64,000 nucleotides of DNA from Candidatus Endonucleibacter bathymodioli (lineage in GTDB: Bacteria; Pseudomonadota; Gammaproteobacteria; Pseudomonadales; Endozoicomonadaceae). Of this stretch, positions 28,746 to 39,030 are shown piece after piece. Location: assembly GCA_030674915.1 (NCBI GenBank), contig JASXSV010000011.1, positions 50,778 through 114,777 on the forward strand, written 5' to 3'. Position numbers and translations under genes: made by a program. The notes beneath the pieces are model-generated. The model was not told the origin of the DNA, did not search any database, and was given only the letters and a program-made list of their open reading frames with translations. Position 1 is the stretch's first letter. Each line of letters begins with the position of its first letter.

Positions 28746-30938
28746 TCAAGACTTTCTTATCATCGAAATATTCTTTAAAAGTGACTGATTAATCGGCATG
28801 TCTAGCATCTCAGAAAAGTCTTTTGGTAAACGACGTTGCCAGTTTGGATACTCAACACTTGTACCTGGAACATTAACAGGGGTATCAAGTTCAAACATAT
28901 CTTCCAGCTGAATAATGGCAATTTTAGATGCTGTTTTTGCGAGATAGTAATGAATTTTCTCCATCAAATCTCGCGTATATCCCATAGTGGCAATATCGTC
29001 TGGGTTAATATTGCAGGCCGTCTCGCCAATATATTTTAACGTACCAAGTAGGGCGATCTTGTTATTATGACGATGATCCTTTTCACTCGATGCCTGCGCT
29101 GCACTATAAATCCCAAGAGACTCTAGCAAATCGATATCATTACAGTTCCACCAGGATTTCAAGGTAGGAATATCATGATTTGAAATACAAGTCATCGCTC
29201 TTGACTTATAATCTCCCACAGACATGAATCTTGATCCTTTGCAAGAAAACAAAACAACCTCATTAGAATAGCAAAAAGAAGACGCCATCTTTTCTTCAAC
29301 TTCCTCTGGCACTATTCCAAGATCTTCGCCAAAAATCAAACATTTATAGCGATGACTTTCAAGCTTAATAATACCCAGCATGTCATCCAGAGAATAATTT
29401 ACATAAATGCCGTAATCGGCTGTCTTATCAGTCGGACACCACCAAAGCCTAAACAATCCCGCCACATGGTCAATGCGAACAGCTCCGCAATGCTGCATGT
29501 TAGCACGAACCATCTCGATAAATGGCGCATAGGAATTATTATAAAGCGTGGCTGGATTGAAGGGTGGAAGCCCCCAGTTTTGACCCTGTGGCGCTAAACC
29601 GTCAGGTGGTGCACCGACACTAGCATTTAAACAGTAATACTGCTTGTCTCGCCAAACATCAGCCCCTTCTCGATCAACACCTACAGCCAAGTCTCGGTAG
29701 ATGCCAACACTCATTCCCGCTTTCAAAGCAGCCTGCTGAGCCTCTTCCAGCTGACATTCAGCTAACCATTGTAGCCACGTATAGTATAAAACCCTGTCTT
29801 TATGCTTACGAGCAAAAGCTTTTACTTCTATGGTATCAGGTTTTTGAAAGGACTCCGGCCAACAGCTCCAGCCCAAACTATTAACATCCTGAGCTCTAAA
29901 GTGCTCAAAAAGGGCTTCGTAAAGTGCGTGCTGCTCAAGACACTGCCCACACGTTTTACGAAATTGATCAAATTCTTTACCCTTGACGCTTTTAGTTAAC
30001 CAATGACGTTCATTGAAATGAAGAAAGAGATGTTCTAACATATCAAACTTTAGTGAAGCCACTAACCCATAGTCAATATATGCTGTCTGCCTTGCAGTAT
30101 TAAGTTGTTTATGAAATTCCTGATCATCAAGCTTTTGTCGTACATACTCGCACTCTTCGAAGCCATCAACTGCAGTCACATCGATATACAATGGGTTAAT
30201 ATACTTTCGGCTGGAAGGACTGTATGGACTGCAGTGTTGCGGGTTGTCAGGATACAATGCGTGAATCGGATTTAGGCCAACAATATCCGCCCCCTTTTCA
30301 CCTAAAACAGTTACCATTTTTTTTAAATCACTGAAATCCCCTATACCCCAGTTTTCATGGCTTCTGACAGTATAAAGCTGAATACTTGTACCCCATATCT
30401 TGTTGCCTCTGGCCAACGTTTCTTGCTCGTAACACGTTGACGGCACAACAATCAGCAGGCAGCGAGTATTATGTTTGCGGTATTTCAAACATAGCCTATG
30501 ATATCCTTGGGGTAAACCCTCTGGTAGGGCCATGCTCAATTTGACCATATCATTGCCATTCAGCTTTTTACTTCCAAGAACAGGCAGTAAATTTAGCTCA
30601 ACTTTAAGTGCCTTTCGTTGACCTGACTCAAGAACAATTTCCCCTTTAATGATATTTTTTGGAGAATTGGCTAGTACATATATGGGCACAATAAACTCTT
30701 GACCTTGATGAATCACTTTTATTGGTGGCAATACATCTTGCCATTTATCATCACGTAATTTCTTAACTGCCTGATCTATATTTTTTTCACTACTAACATC
30801 AATACCCATTGCTTCAAATATTGGAACTTGACGCTCACTGGGAATGTGGACAATATTACCTGCCCAGTCTAGGTACTCAGTAGTTATGCCACACAACTTG
30901 GCTAGTTCGTTGATTTTTTCACTACTCACAATAGGCAT
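28746..30938 (-). CDS. malQ: 4-alpha-glucanotransferase (amylomaltase)
   Basis: Transfers maltodextrin segments between chains, recycling short oligosaccharides left by phosphorylase and debranching enzyme. The GH77 motifs are VRIDHVAGLFRLWW (nucleophile Asp), LIFGEDLGIVPEEV (acid/base Glu) and SNHDIPTLKSWW (third Asp). An N-terminal extension of about 130 residues resembles the E. coli-type enzyme. GGAG eight bases before ATG 30938 supports this start; the TTG six bases upstream is too close to it. The protein has 730 residues. It is followed by glgP on the same strand. glgX would normally be close, but an accessory block lies in between. Confidence 0.95.
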   Translation of the reverse strand: MPIVSSEKINELAKLCGITTEYLDWAGNIVHIPSERQVPIFEAMGIDVSSEKNIDQAVKKLRDDKWQDVLPPIKVIHQGQEFIVPIYVLANSPKNIIKGEIVLESGQRKALKVELNLLPVLGSKKLNGNDMVKLSMALPEGLPQGYHRLCLKYRKHNTRCLLIVVPSTCYEQETLARGNKIWGTSIQLYTVRSHENWGIGDFSDLKKMVTVLGEKGADIVGLNPIHALYPDNPQHCSPYSPSSRKYINPLYIDVTAVDGFEECEYVRQKLDDQEFHKQLNTARQTAYIDYGLVASLKFDMLEHLFLHFNERHWLTKSVKGKEFDQFRKTCGQCLEQHALYEALFEHFRAQDVNSLGWSCWPESFQKPDTIEVKAFARKHKDRVLYYTWLQWLAECQLEEAQQAALKAGMSVGIYRDLAVGVDREGADVWRDKQYYCLNASVGAPPDGLAPQGQNWGLPPFNPATLYNNSYAPFIEMVRANMQHCGAVRIDHVAGLFRLWWCPTDKTADYGIYVNYSLDDMLGIIKLESHRYKCLIFGEDLGIVPEEVEEKMASSFCYSNEVVLFSCKGSRFMSVGDYKSRAMTCISNHDIPTLKSWWNCNDIDLLESLGIYSAAQASSEKDHRHNNKIALLGTLKYIGETACNINPDDIATMGYTRDLMEKIHYYLAKTASKIAIIQLEDMFELDTPVNVPGTSVEYPNWQRRLPKDFSEMLDMPINQSLLKNISMIRKS

Positions 30939-31292
30939 TACCAAGACTCCTTATTTATCAATTTTAGGTGCACTCATTTCAGCACAAACCGAGCCATCGG
31001 AAGACCAAACAAGTTACCATGCTCAAGTAAATTATGAAATTTGCAAAGCACTTCTTTACTTTTTTGTCAGAACTGGCTTTTCCAATATATACATTACCTT
31101 TGAAATTGTGCGGATATTGAAGTTTATCTCTGCAGTAATCTTTTACTCATATCCTCATTGGTATGAGCTCTCTTATCCCCTGCTAACATAGTCAGTGGTA
31201 ACAGTATATACAGGTCTAGCTGGACTGTTTGCCTACCAGTTTTTATCGGTAATATTCAGTTCGAGAAAAGATGACTTATACTTTATATTAAC
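30939..31292. other. Gap upstream of malQ
   Basis: No supported gene. An open frame on the plus strand overlaps the malQ start and has no motif. Confidence 0.4.
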
Positions 31293-31754
31293 TCTGAGAC
31301 CTTTGCACGAGTTGCGCTAAACAACTGAAATCAGGAAGAGTAAAAGTACCTACGGCTATAAAGCGCACATAAATGTCGATGAGCATGGGCGGATAAAATC
31401 GATCGGTTACACCGCAGGAAATGCTCACGATTCAAATTGTTTAACTGAGCTATTAGATTGTGAAGAGTCGTCTGTTTATGAAGATAGTGCCTATTCCAGC
31501 AGAAGCACAGTGAATGGCTGGATAATAGAAATATTGATAACAGAATAATAAAACGTGCTTATTGAAATAAACCATTAACAGAAAATTATAAGTGTTTTAA
31601 CAGTTCACATTCTGGTGTGCGCTGCACTGTGGAGCGAGTATTTGGCATTTTGAAATTACACTATGGCATGGCGAAAGCTCGTTATCTTGGCTTAAGCCGA
31701 AACCGCACACGCTTTGAAATAATGTGCGTGGCGCGCAATATTAAATGCGTATAG
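31293..31754 (+). mobile_element. IS5-family transposase remnant, C-terminal part
   Basis: An end-like CTCTGAGACCTTTGCACGA at 31293 is followed by a transposase C-terminus. It reads YGYKAHINVDEHGRIKSIGY, AGNAHDSNCLTELLDCEESS, VYEDSAYSS, then after stops and a shift RAY*NKPLTENYK, VRCTVERVFGILKLHYGMAK and ARYLGLSRN. These are the second catalytic Asp region and the RxxVExxFGxLK Glu region of IS5-family enzymes. The N-terminal half is missing. Confidence 0.85.
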
Positions 31755-32183
31755 ATGCGTCAAAAATCAGCCCTACTAAGATTTGATGTGAAACTCCTTG
31801 GCACAATTCGTAATGACTTACAACATGAGGAAGATTCAATAACCATGGCTAGGTAGCGAGTTATCCTTAGGACTCTTATTCTTACTGGTAGGAGCATCAA
31901 CGTTACACTGGATGATGTTTAATAAAATAAATACATCGTGTATTACAATCTAAAGTTCATCTTCTAACTGGGTAAAAGACGGAGCAGATAAAAGCACACT
32001 ATTACTATTTGTCTTCAGTAAGAAATGAGGCAATTACGAAATATAAATAACATAGGACTTACTAGTAACGATGACAGGTATCTACTCTAAAAAAGGCCAT
32101 TTCACACAAAGTTATCTGGTGAAAAGCATAGCCGTGAACTAGTACAGCGAGAGTAAATAGAGGCTGGAAAATATAGGTGGGAA
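31755..32183. other. Gap between IS5 relic and dispersed element
   Basis: No gene, repeat or structured element recognised. Confidence 0.35.
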
Positions 32184-32306
32184 TGATACTCACCCCCCCA
32201 CCTGAAAGTGCGTGGGTGATTGGCTGTTGCCACTCACCCTAAACCACTACTCATGGATCTGTGCTTTACTTGTCACCTACCATCACCTTCAATGATAACT
32301 TGATAT
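32184..32306 (+). repeat. Dispersed inverted-repeat element downstream of the subtilase
   Basis: Forward copy with a moderately diverged left end (GATACTCACCCCCCCACCTG) and a clear right end (ACCATCACCTTCAATGATAA), 37 bp beyond the autotransporter stop. Confidence 0.7.
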
Positions 32307-32342
32307 ACTGCGGTGCACTTAGAATTTTAATCCGCGCATTAT

Positions 32343-35207
32343 TTAAAATTTAGTTCCGGCACTAAATAAAACCATAGTGTCGTTATTTCCAGAAATACTC
32401 CCATAGTCGACGACCCTCAAGATGTTCAGACGCATATAGTCAACAAATTCAGCACTCCAACTCAGTGCAAACTCATACTCAAAATGTCTTCCTTCCGGTG
32501 TGAAATCAACATCATATTCTTTAAACGTCATGCCCTGTTTATCAAAACCATTTGGCAGAGTGAGAGTTGCTGACCCCTGATCAAGCCGAAGAGGCTGACT
32601 AACAAATAAACCGTATTGCCAAAACTGGTCAATATCGCCAAGCAACCCTATGCTAAAGCTGTTGCTGGTGAAATTATTATTATAATTAAGTAAACCTCCT
32701 CCGTTTTCAGTATCTGTTTCCGAATAAAAGTAACTTAGCAATAAATTAATATTGTTACTTAACTGATAGTTCAGATTAATACCTGTTATAAATGTTTCGC
32801 TGCCATTATTGAAACCCCAAACTCCGGATCCGCTAGTGCCAAGTATAGAGTTGGCCTCATCGAGTCTGCCAACTTGAAGACCTACAGAGTAATTCCGACC
32901 ACTAATATCACTAAAAACTGGAGTATTAATCTGCATTATCATTGATTCGGTATCTAGCGAAGTGCTTCCAGTTAACTGACCTCGATCCTGCTCACTTTTG
33001 AAAAAACCTGAAGAAAAAGTGTAACCTCCTCCAAAACTGAGCTGGTATGTTATGCCTTGTGCGTCTTCATTGAACTGACTGTATGGAGAGTTAAATGCAG
33101 AGCTTATCGTAAGATCTGCCAATCCCGATGAGGATGCTCCAGACATTGCAAAATCAGTTCTAGGATTAAAAGATGTGGTGACGTCCACCTGACTATTTTT
33201 GCTGGTTTTATAACTGATACGATAACTTTTATTAACTTCATCATCCGATTTATAGGTCTTTTGAAATGTTTGAGTCAGAGACAGCTGACCATTATTAATA
33301 GCAATTGTATTTGAGTCAGCTTTCAGGCTGCGATCAAGATACTCCATGCTATTAACTCTGCTATCCTGCTGAGTAGCGTTACCAACGAGAGACGAGCCCT
33401 GATAAACAAAATCAGCCTGATCGTAAGAGTCAACCGCTACAAAGCTAACAGCAGAAAGAGTAGTCGCAAGCGAATCACCCATGACCGGGGATAAGCTGAT
33501 GCTACTGTCTTCTACATTGTGGCGCTCACCACTTGCGGTAACGATCTCAGCTGTACCTATTAGTGACGTTGCTGCATCAAGATCTATCATCCCATGACCA
33601 AAGACAGAATCCACACCTGCCTCTCCAAGGTCTGTGGCGGTAGTTAATACTCGGTTGACCACTGCTTTACTTAAGCACTGCTTGGCATTATATTGAGCGC
33701 TACCTTGATCACAGATATCTGATTGGGCATCGGAGTCTGGTAGTTTCAAGTTTGGAAATGCCCCCATAACTAGCGCAACACCTCCACTTACTATGGGAGT
33801 TGACATTGATGTTCCTGTTTTTTCAGCATACTCATCTCCAGGGACTGTGGAGTAAATATCATTTCCTGGTGCTGCAAGACAAAAGTCCTTTGCGTCTCCA
33901 CATGCGTGGGATAAGTCTGACAGTTCACCGTTGTTTTCCACATTGATGACCGCCAGCCATTGCCTGTCAATATCGTCGGCCATATCCGTTCCTGCGTAAA
34001 TTAGTGGCGCCATTGCCTGTATCCCGGCCTGGCTGGTTTCAGGATCATCATTTTTAGCTGAATGATTACCTGCGGCTACGATGCTAATGACGCCTTGTTT
34101 AAATGCCGCTTTGGCATCAGCGTACCTAGTACTGCCATCTACAGAAAACATAAGATTATTAATACTTTTCAGATCATCATGTGAGTAGTCTATTGTCTCT
34201 CCCACAGATGGCTCGCCTACAATATCGCTGGCAACTTTTCCACGCATACCATCAGCATCAGCATCTGATCCTATAGAGACACCTAAGCTCCTATTAACAA
34301 TGTGAGCACCATTGGATGATGCCCAGAGTAAAAGATCTGAAGTTGTAGGATATTGATCATCTTGACAACTTGGGTCAAAATTAGCGCAACCTGGAAGAAT
34401 AGTGGCATTGAAAGCAACACCATGCATACCAGAATCGTTTCTTTCTGCCGCAACGATACCAGCAACATGTGTACCATGAGTTTCTACGTCTTCACTCGCA
34501 TAATGGGTAGCACAATCATCATCACCAACACAGTTTTTAATAAGATTGTCATCTAGATCAGAATGAGAGTTGTCAACACCTGAATCAATAACAGCTACCG
34601 TTATACCATCCCCAGCAAACCCACGATTATTATCATTCCTGGCAGAGAGAGTATTGGTTAAGGCACCAAAAAGCCCTATCTCATTGTATGCGTCAAGATT
34701 CTTGTTATATTCCTCTGTACGAATGATAAATTCCTCATCATTACCACCACCATTGCCTCCACCATTGTCACCACCATTGTCACCACCATTGCCACCACCA
34801 TTGTCACCATTACCACTTACCATATTACTACTATCGTTGCTTTCAGATCTTGTCTTTGCTGCCACTGCAATAGTTAGCGCTGCCCCTCCTACCACAACTG
34901 CTCCAAGCCCCAAAGTACTGCTGGATAATATGGGAGCCAGTAGACCATCTATGAATGAAAAAGTAGATTGATAAGAATTATATTGTTTTTTTAAGTCATC
35001 ATTCTCACTATTCATATACAGACTTGGGATATTGATGTCTGTGAACGATTCTGAATAACACTCTTTTAGGTCATTTGTTTTTTTAATTTCATTACATGAT
35101 AAGGGCGCCACATAAAGCATAGGCACAGACCAAGAAGTATCATTATTTGCAAATGAGCTAACGCTAAAAAACGCAGTAATCACAGCCATACTAAGTTTGC
35201 TTAGCAT
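32343..35207 (-). CDS. Autotransporter subtilisin-like serine protease
   Basis: Predicted surface protease of the S8 family with a type V secretion barrel. The start at 35207 gives signal peptide MLSKLSMAVITAFFSVSSFA; ATG 35252 would add 15 polar residues. In this numbering: a hydrophobic segment (about 99-119), a Gly/Asn/Asp-rich linker (131-156), then the protease with Asp208 (AVIDSGVD), His244 (HGTHVAGI), oxyanion Asn381 (AAGNHS) and Ser467 (GTSMSTP). The C-terminal 270 residues alternate in beta-barrel style and end in Phe (LFSAGTKF). The protein has 954 residues. It sits with IS relics on both sides in the middle of the glycogen locus, suggesting later insertion. Substrate unknown; a host-directed role is inferred. 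Confidence 0.88.
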   Translation of the reverse strand: MLSKLSMAVITAFFSVSSFANNDTSWSVPMLYVAPLSCNEIKKTNDLKECYSESFTDINIPSLYMNSENDDLKKQYNSYQSTFSFIDGLLAPILSSSTLGLGAVVVGGAALTIAVAAKTRSESNDSSNMVSGNGDNGGGNGGDNGGDNGGGNGGGNDEEFIIRTEEYNKNLDAYNEIGLFGALTNTLSARNDNNRGFAGDGITVAVIDSGVDNSHSDLDDNLIKNCVGDDDCATHYASEDVETHGTHVAGIVAAERNDSGMHGVAFNATILPGCANFDPSCQDDQYPTTSDLLLWASSNGAHIVNRSLGVSIGSDADADGMRGKVASDIVGEPSVGETIDYSHDDLKSINNLMFSVDGSTRYADAKAAFKQGVISIVAAGNHSAKNDDPETSQAGIQAMAPLIYAGTDMADDIDRQWLAVINVENNGELSDLSHACGDAKDFCLAAPGNDIYSTVPGDEYAEKTGTSMSTPIVSGGVALVMGAFPNLKLPDSDAQSDICDQGSAQYNAKQCLSKAVVNRVLTTATDLGEAGVDSVFGHGMIDLDAATSLIGTAEIVTASGERHNVEDSSISLSPVMGDSLATTLSAVSFVAVDSYDQADFVYQGSSLVGNATQQDSRVNSMEYLDRSLKADSNTIAINNGQLSLTQTFQKTYKSDDEVNKSYRISYKTSKNSQVDVTTSFNPRTDFAMSGASSSGLADLTISSAFNSPYSQFNEDAQGITYQLSFGGGYTFSSGFFKSEQDRGQLTGSTSLDTESMIMQINTPVFSDISGRNYSVGLQVGRLDEANSILGTSGSGVWGFNNGSETFITGINLNYQLSNNINLLLSYFYSETDTENGGGLLNYNNNFTSNSFSIGLLGDIDQFWQYGLFVSQPLRLDQGSATLTLPNGFDKQGMTFKEYDVDFTPEGRHFEYEFALSWSAEFVDYMRLNILRVVDYGSISGNNDTMVLFSAGTKF
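34744..34813 (-). repeat. In-frame Gly-Asn/Asp tandem repeat in the subtilase gene
   Basis: Nine-base units related to GGTGGTAAT/GGTGGTGAC encode the (D/N)GG linker between the signal region and protease domain. The unit is a multiple of three, so copy changes would alter linker length without shifting frame. Confidence 0.7.
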
Positions 35208-35344
35208 GGATGGGCAAGTAAAGTATAATGGGTCTTTTTGATAATAAGTCACAATTATTTATCCAAAGTTGAATTAGATACTTTATATTCGGCAACAGTT
35301 CTGTTTTATTTAGTCGCGAGTTATTAAAGTTCTACATATACTAG

Positions 35345-36506
35345 GGAATCTTCTCATTGATTCAATTTCATACAGCGCGTCTTCCATCATCGGATCGGAT
35401 AGTTGAAACCATTGCTGCATGAGATAGATACGCAGCATAGTGGTCAAGCCGATAGGTTGCGCCCTCCAATACATCCACTTTTCGGGTAATGTGGTTTAAT
35501 GATTGCTTCAAAGGCTGCCCAAGGAACACAAGATTCCATTTTCTCAAGAAATAACTCTTTTCGCGTTTTGCGTTTTTTGGATGCCTAGCTGAGTGACGCA
35601 AAACTTTGTTGTTTCATTTTGGATACCTACTTGCCCATAGCGAGGCTATTTCACCAAATTTTGGAGATTTAATCAGAGATTTGCCAAATTGGAGCTGTGC
35701 GAAGATCGGTTACCTGATGAAACAACTATCCTGAAATTCCGCCACCTATTGGAGCGTAATCAATTGACTGACAAGTTATTTGCTGCGGTCAGTGAGCACT
35801 TGCAACTACACGGCCTTGCACTTTCAAAAGACACCATGGTAGATGCCACATTAATAAGCGCTTCGTCCTCGACCAAAAACGCCGAAGGCAAACGTGATCC
35901 TGAAATGCACCAGATACGTAAAGGAGATCAGTGGTTTTGGCATGAAGATCCATGTCTGTGCGGATGTGGATAGTGGTACTGCTCATACAGTAACAGTTAC
36001 CTCAGCCAATAAAGCGAATATTGGCGAACTGCCTACTTTGTTGAGAAAGGAAGACGAAGTAATCTTTGGCGACGCGTACACCAGCGACACATATAAGCGA
36101 GGCGCTCGATGCTTAGGATTACACTGGATAGTCAATGACAAGCGCAAACCAAGAAAAGGCAACCTAAGTAGCAGTATGCGCAAACGTAATCGCCAGCAAT
36201 CAAAAAATACGAGCCAGGGTAGAGCACCTGTTCCGAATCATCAAGTGTCAGTTTGGTTACCGTAAAGTTCGTTACCGTGGTTTGGAAAAAACAGGGTGCA
36301 AGTTATGAGCCTGATGGCGATGGGCAATTTATACCTGCAACGTAATGCGTTAACGCCATAATTGCGCCCTAAATCCGCCTCGAGAGCGGATAAATGGGCA
36401 AAAGCGACAAAATGAATCGAAAATTACGATAAAATAAGCGCGACAGTCAGAGAATTTTATCGCAAATCTGACAATCGACTTGCAAACCACTTCAATCAGA
36501 GACTCC
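35345..36506 (+). mobile_element. IS5-group element with internal inversion and frameshift
   Basis: The copy has both ends: GGA at 35345 and TCAGAGACTCC at 36506, flanked by CTAG direct repeats (35341-35344, 36507-36510), the YTAR target typical of IS5. The transposase is dead. Its first third is read on the minus strand (about 35348-35675), while the rest is on the plus strand from 35683: LELCEDRLPDETTILKFRHL, DATLISASSSTKN, RDPEMHQIRKGDQWF, then a frameshift to KIHVCADVDSGTAHTVTVTS and VIFGDAYTSDTYKRGARC. The plus-strand part continues exactly where the minus-strand part stops, so a ~330-bp segment inverted in place. Confidence 0.88.
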
Positions 36507-36655
36507 CTAGTAACTATTGAAAATATATGTAAGTACCAAGCTAACTAATCACACCAAACCTTCTAAGATGGTGGTATAAACTAGACACCAATCTCAAAGC
36601 AGGTAGAAGAAATACTATTTATAATTGTTTCTCAAAATTATTATTCTACCATCAG

Positions 36656-38833
36656 TCACGGAAGTACCTTTCCCATCGGACAGAATGGATGGCAGTAATC
36701 TTGTAACACAACCACACTGTGAGCGTCTACAGTATATTCTTGGTCATCACTAGAGAGAACTCGCACTTTGAAAGCCTCATCACCGGCCGTATCCATTATC
36801 TGATAGCGTTTCCGACAGGTGCGCTCTGTAGGTAAAGTAAAGTGCTGTGCCTTATTAGAGGCATTCAAGAATATAATAAAATCACAATCACATGGCTCTC
36901 CCGAATCCCCCAGCCAGTGCAAACAGATAGTTTTCATTCCTGGGTCAGCCCAGTCATTAAGGCTCATTAGTCCACCAGCCTGATTGCGCCATAGGACTTC
37001 ATGATTTTCAGGATCTTCCTCAACACCACGAATAAAGTGATCTCTAGCAAAACGTGAACTCTCACGCCGAGCCAGAATCAGTTCAGATGTAAACTGTTGC
37101 AATCGCTTTTTCCTAAGACTACTTTCATCGTTATTATGCAACCAGGACCAATCTAACCACCCAGTTTCGTTGTCCTGGCAATAAACATTATTATTGCCCT
37201 GCTGACTATTACCAAACTCATCGCCAGCCTGAAGCATCAGCGTACCATTAGACAGCATTAAGGTTGCTAATAGTGATCGCTTGTACCGCTCCCTTAACTT
37301 AAGAATATCTTCACAGTCTGTTTCACCTTCATGGCCACAGTTCCATGAAAAGTTATGATCATCACCATCCTTGTTATTCTCACAATTATCTTTATTATTT
37401 TTCTCGCTATAAGACACTAAATCATTCAAAGTAAAACCATCATGACTGCAAATATAGTTTATGCTAGATGATGGGTGACGGCCATGCTCTCCACCCACTT
37501 GAAAAATATCAGATGAACCACAAAGTCGCTCCGCCATTTGCCCTAGCAATCCATGCTCACCACGCCAAAATCCACGCGCACAATCCCGATAACGATCATT
37601 CCACTCCGACCATCGATTTGGAAAACAACCCAACTGATAGCCATCAGGCGCAAGATCCCAAGGTTCTGCAATAAGTTTCACGTCAAAGAGCACGGGATCC
37701 TGTTCTAAGGCCTGAAAAAAGGATGAATCCTTATCGAAGTGCCAATTTCTCCTGCCAAGTATCGGAGCTAAATCAAAACGAAACCCATCAATATGATATT
37801 CTTCAACCCAGTGGCGAAGACTATCCAACACCAACTTCATGACCGTTGTTCTGTCAACCCTAAGCGTATTGCCGCAGCCAGAATGGTTAATTGAAATAGC
37901 AGGATCTTTTTCATCTAGAAGATAATAATCAAGATTATCAATACCTCTGTAACTCAGCAAGGGTCCGTCGTGACCAGATTCTGCCGTATGATTAAATACC
38001 ATATCCATAATAACTTCTATCCCTGCATCATGAAGGCTTTTTACCATGGTTTTAAACTCAGTTACTGCATCGCTAACTGCCATAGTGTTTTCTGGAGCCA
38101 TAAATACCAGGGGATTATAGCCCCAGTAATTCCTAAGCCCTAACTTGTCAAGCCGCTCCTCTGTTACCCCACTATTTATCGGTAAAAGCTCAACTGCCGT
38201 AATCCCTAATGATTTTAAATAATCAATCACCACCGGCTGACACATACCAAGATACGTCCCTCTCAATGACTCAGGAATATCTGGATGAGCCTTGGTAAAC
38301 CCGCGAACATTTAGCTCATATATAATAGACTCCGCCATTTTGTATCGTGGCCGATGCCGCTCTCCCCAGTCAAACTGATTAGCTACAATAACTGAGCGCG
38401 GCATGCAACTAGCGCTATCTTCTTTGTTATATAGCCATCGACCATTATCTCCGATAGTATAATCATAAAGAGCACTTGACCACTCGACCGATCCATCAAG
38501 CTTCTGAGTGTAAGGATCAATAAGCAACTTGGAAGAATTAAAGCGCATTCCAGCCTGAGGATTCCAAGGACCATATACCCTATAGCCATATCTCTGCTCT
38601 GGCTCAATCCCTTCAACAAACACATACCAGATATAGTGCTGACACCATGGCAGTGCAATACGCGTTTCCTTGTCATCGCTGTCGAAAAGGCATAACTCAA
38701 CCTTTGATGCATGAATAGACTTTAAGCCAAACTGAACGCCACTAACAACAACATTGTTTTTGAATCGTTGCTCAGGAAAAAAACGTGCACCCTGAAAAAC
38801 TTGTTCTGGATGGTGCAGAGAATAACCACACAT
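36656..38833 (-). CDS. glgX: Glycogen debranching enzyme
   Basis: Isoamylase-type enzyme that hydrolyses alpha-1,6 branches of phosphorylase-limit glycogen. An N-terminal CBM48 domain is followed by the GH13 barrel: VIMDMVFNHTAESGHDGP, DGFRFDLAPILGRR (nucleophile Asp), LIAEPWDLAPDGYQLG (acid/base Glu) and NYICSHDGFTLNDLVSY (third Asp). The protein has 725 residues, somewhat longer than E. coli GlgX. AAGGAT precedes the ATG. It lies 197 bp downstream of glgB on the same strand. Beyond it the locus is interrupted by an IS5-group copy and the subtilase gene before malQ resumes. Confidence 0.95.
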   Translation of the reverse strand: MCGYSLHHPEQVFQGARFFPEQRFKNNVVVSGVQFGLKSIHASKVELCLFDSDDKETRIALPWCQHYIWYVFVEGIEPEQRYGYRVYGPWNPQAGMRFNSSKLLIDPYTQKLDGSVEWSSALYDYTIGDNGRWLYNKEDSASCMPRSVIVANQFDWGERHRPRYKMAESIIYELNVRGFTKAHPDIPESLRGTYLGMCQPVVIDYLKSLGITAVELLPINSGVTEERLDKLGLRNYWGYNPLVFMAPENTMAVSDAVTEFKTMVKSLHDAGIEVIMDMVFNHTAESGHDGPLLSYRGIDNLDYYLLDEKDPAISINHSGCGNTLRVDRTTVMKLVLDSLRHWVEEYHIDGFRFDLAPILGRRNWHFDKDSSFFQALEQDPVLFDVKLIAEPWDLAPDGYQLGCFPNRWSEWNDRYRDCARGFWRGEHGLLGQMAERLCGSSDIFQVGGEHGRHPSSSINYICSHDGFTLNDLVSYSEKNNKDNCENNKDGDDHNFSWNCGHEGETDCEDILKLRERYKRSLLATLMLSNGTLMLQAGDEFGNSQQGNNNVYCQDNETGWLDWSWLHNNDESSLRKKRLQQFTSELILARRESSRFARDHFIRGVEEDPENHEVLWRNQAGGLMSLNDWADPGMKTICLHWLGDSGEPCDCDFIIFLNASNKAQHFTLPTERTCRKRYQIMDTAGDEAFKVRVLSSDDQEYTVDAHSVVVLQDYCHPFCPMGKVLP

Positions 38834-39030
38834 AGTACATATCCTTTGTCGCTAGTATATGTTTGCTAATTGACACTCGATAAGTATAAATATCAGGACT
38901 TATACCTAGATCCCCCCCCATCATACTTTCTACATATTTATATCTAAAATTACTTTAAGTGCACTCCTTTGGTAAGCTGAGTAAAAACCAAACTTTGAAA
39001 TTTCTCGCCACATACATCACTTAATTTGCA

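Noticed and set aside
34570..34971. Proline-rich open frame opposite the subtilase gene
   Set aside because: It is the complement of the Gly/Asn linker repeat and signal region of the protease; no ribosome binding site or family motif.
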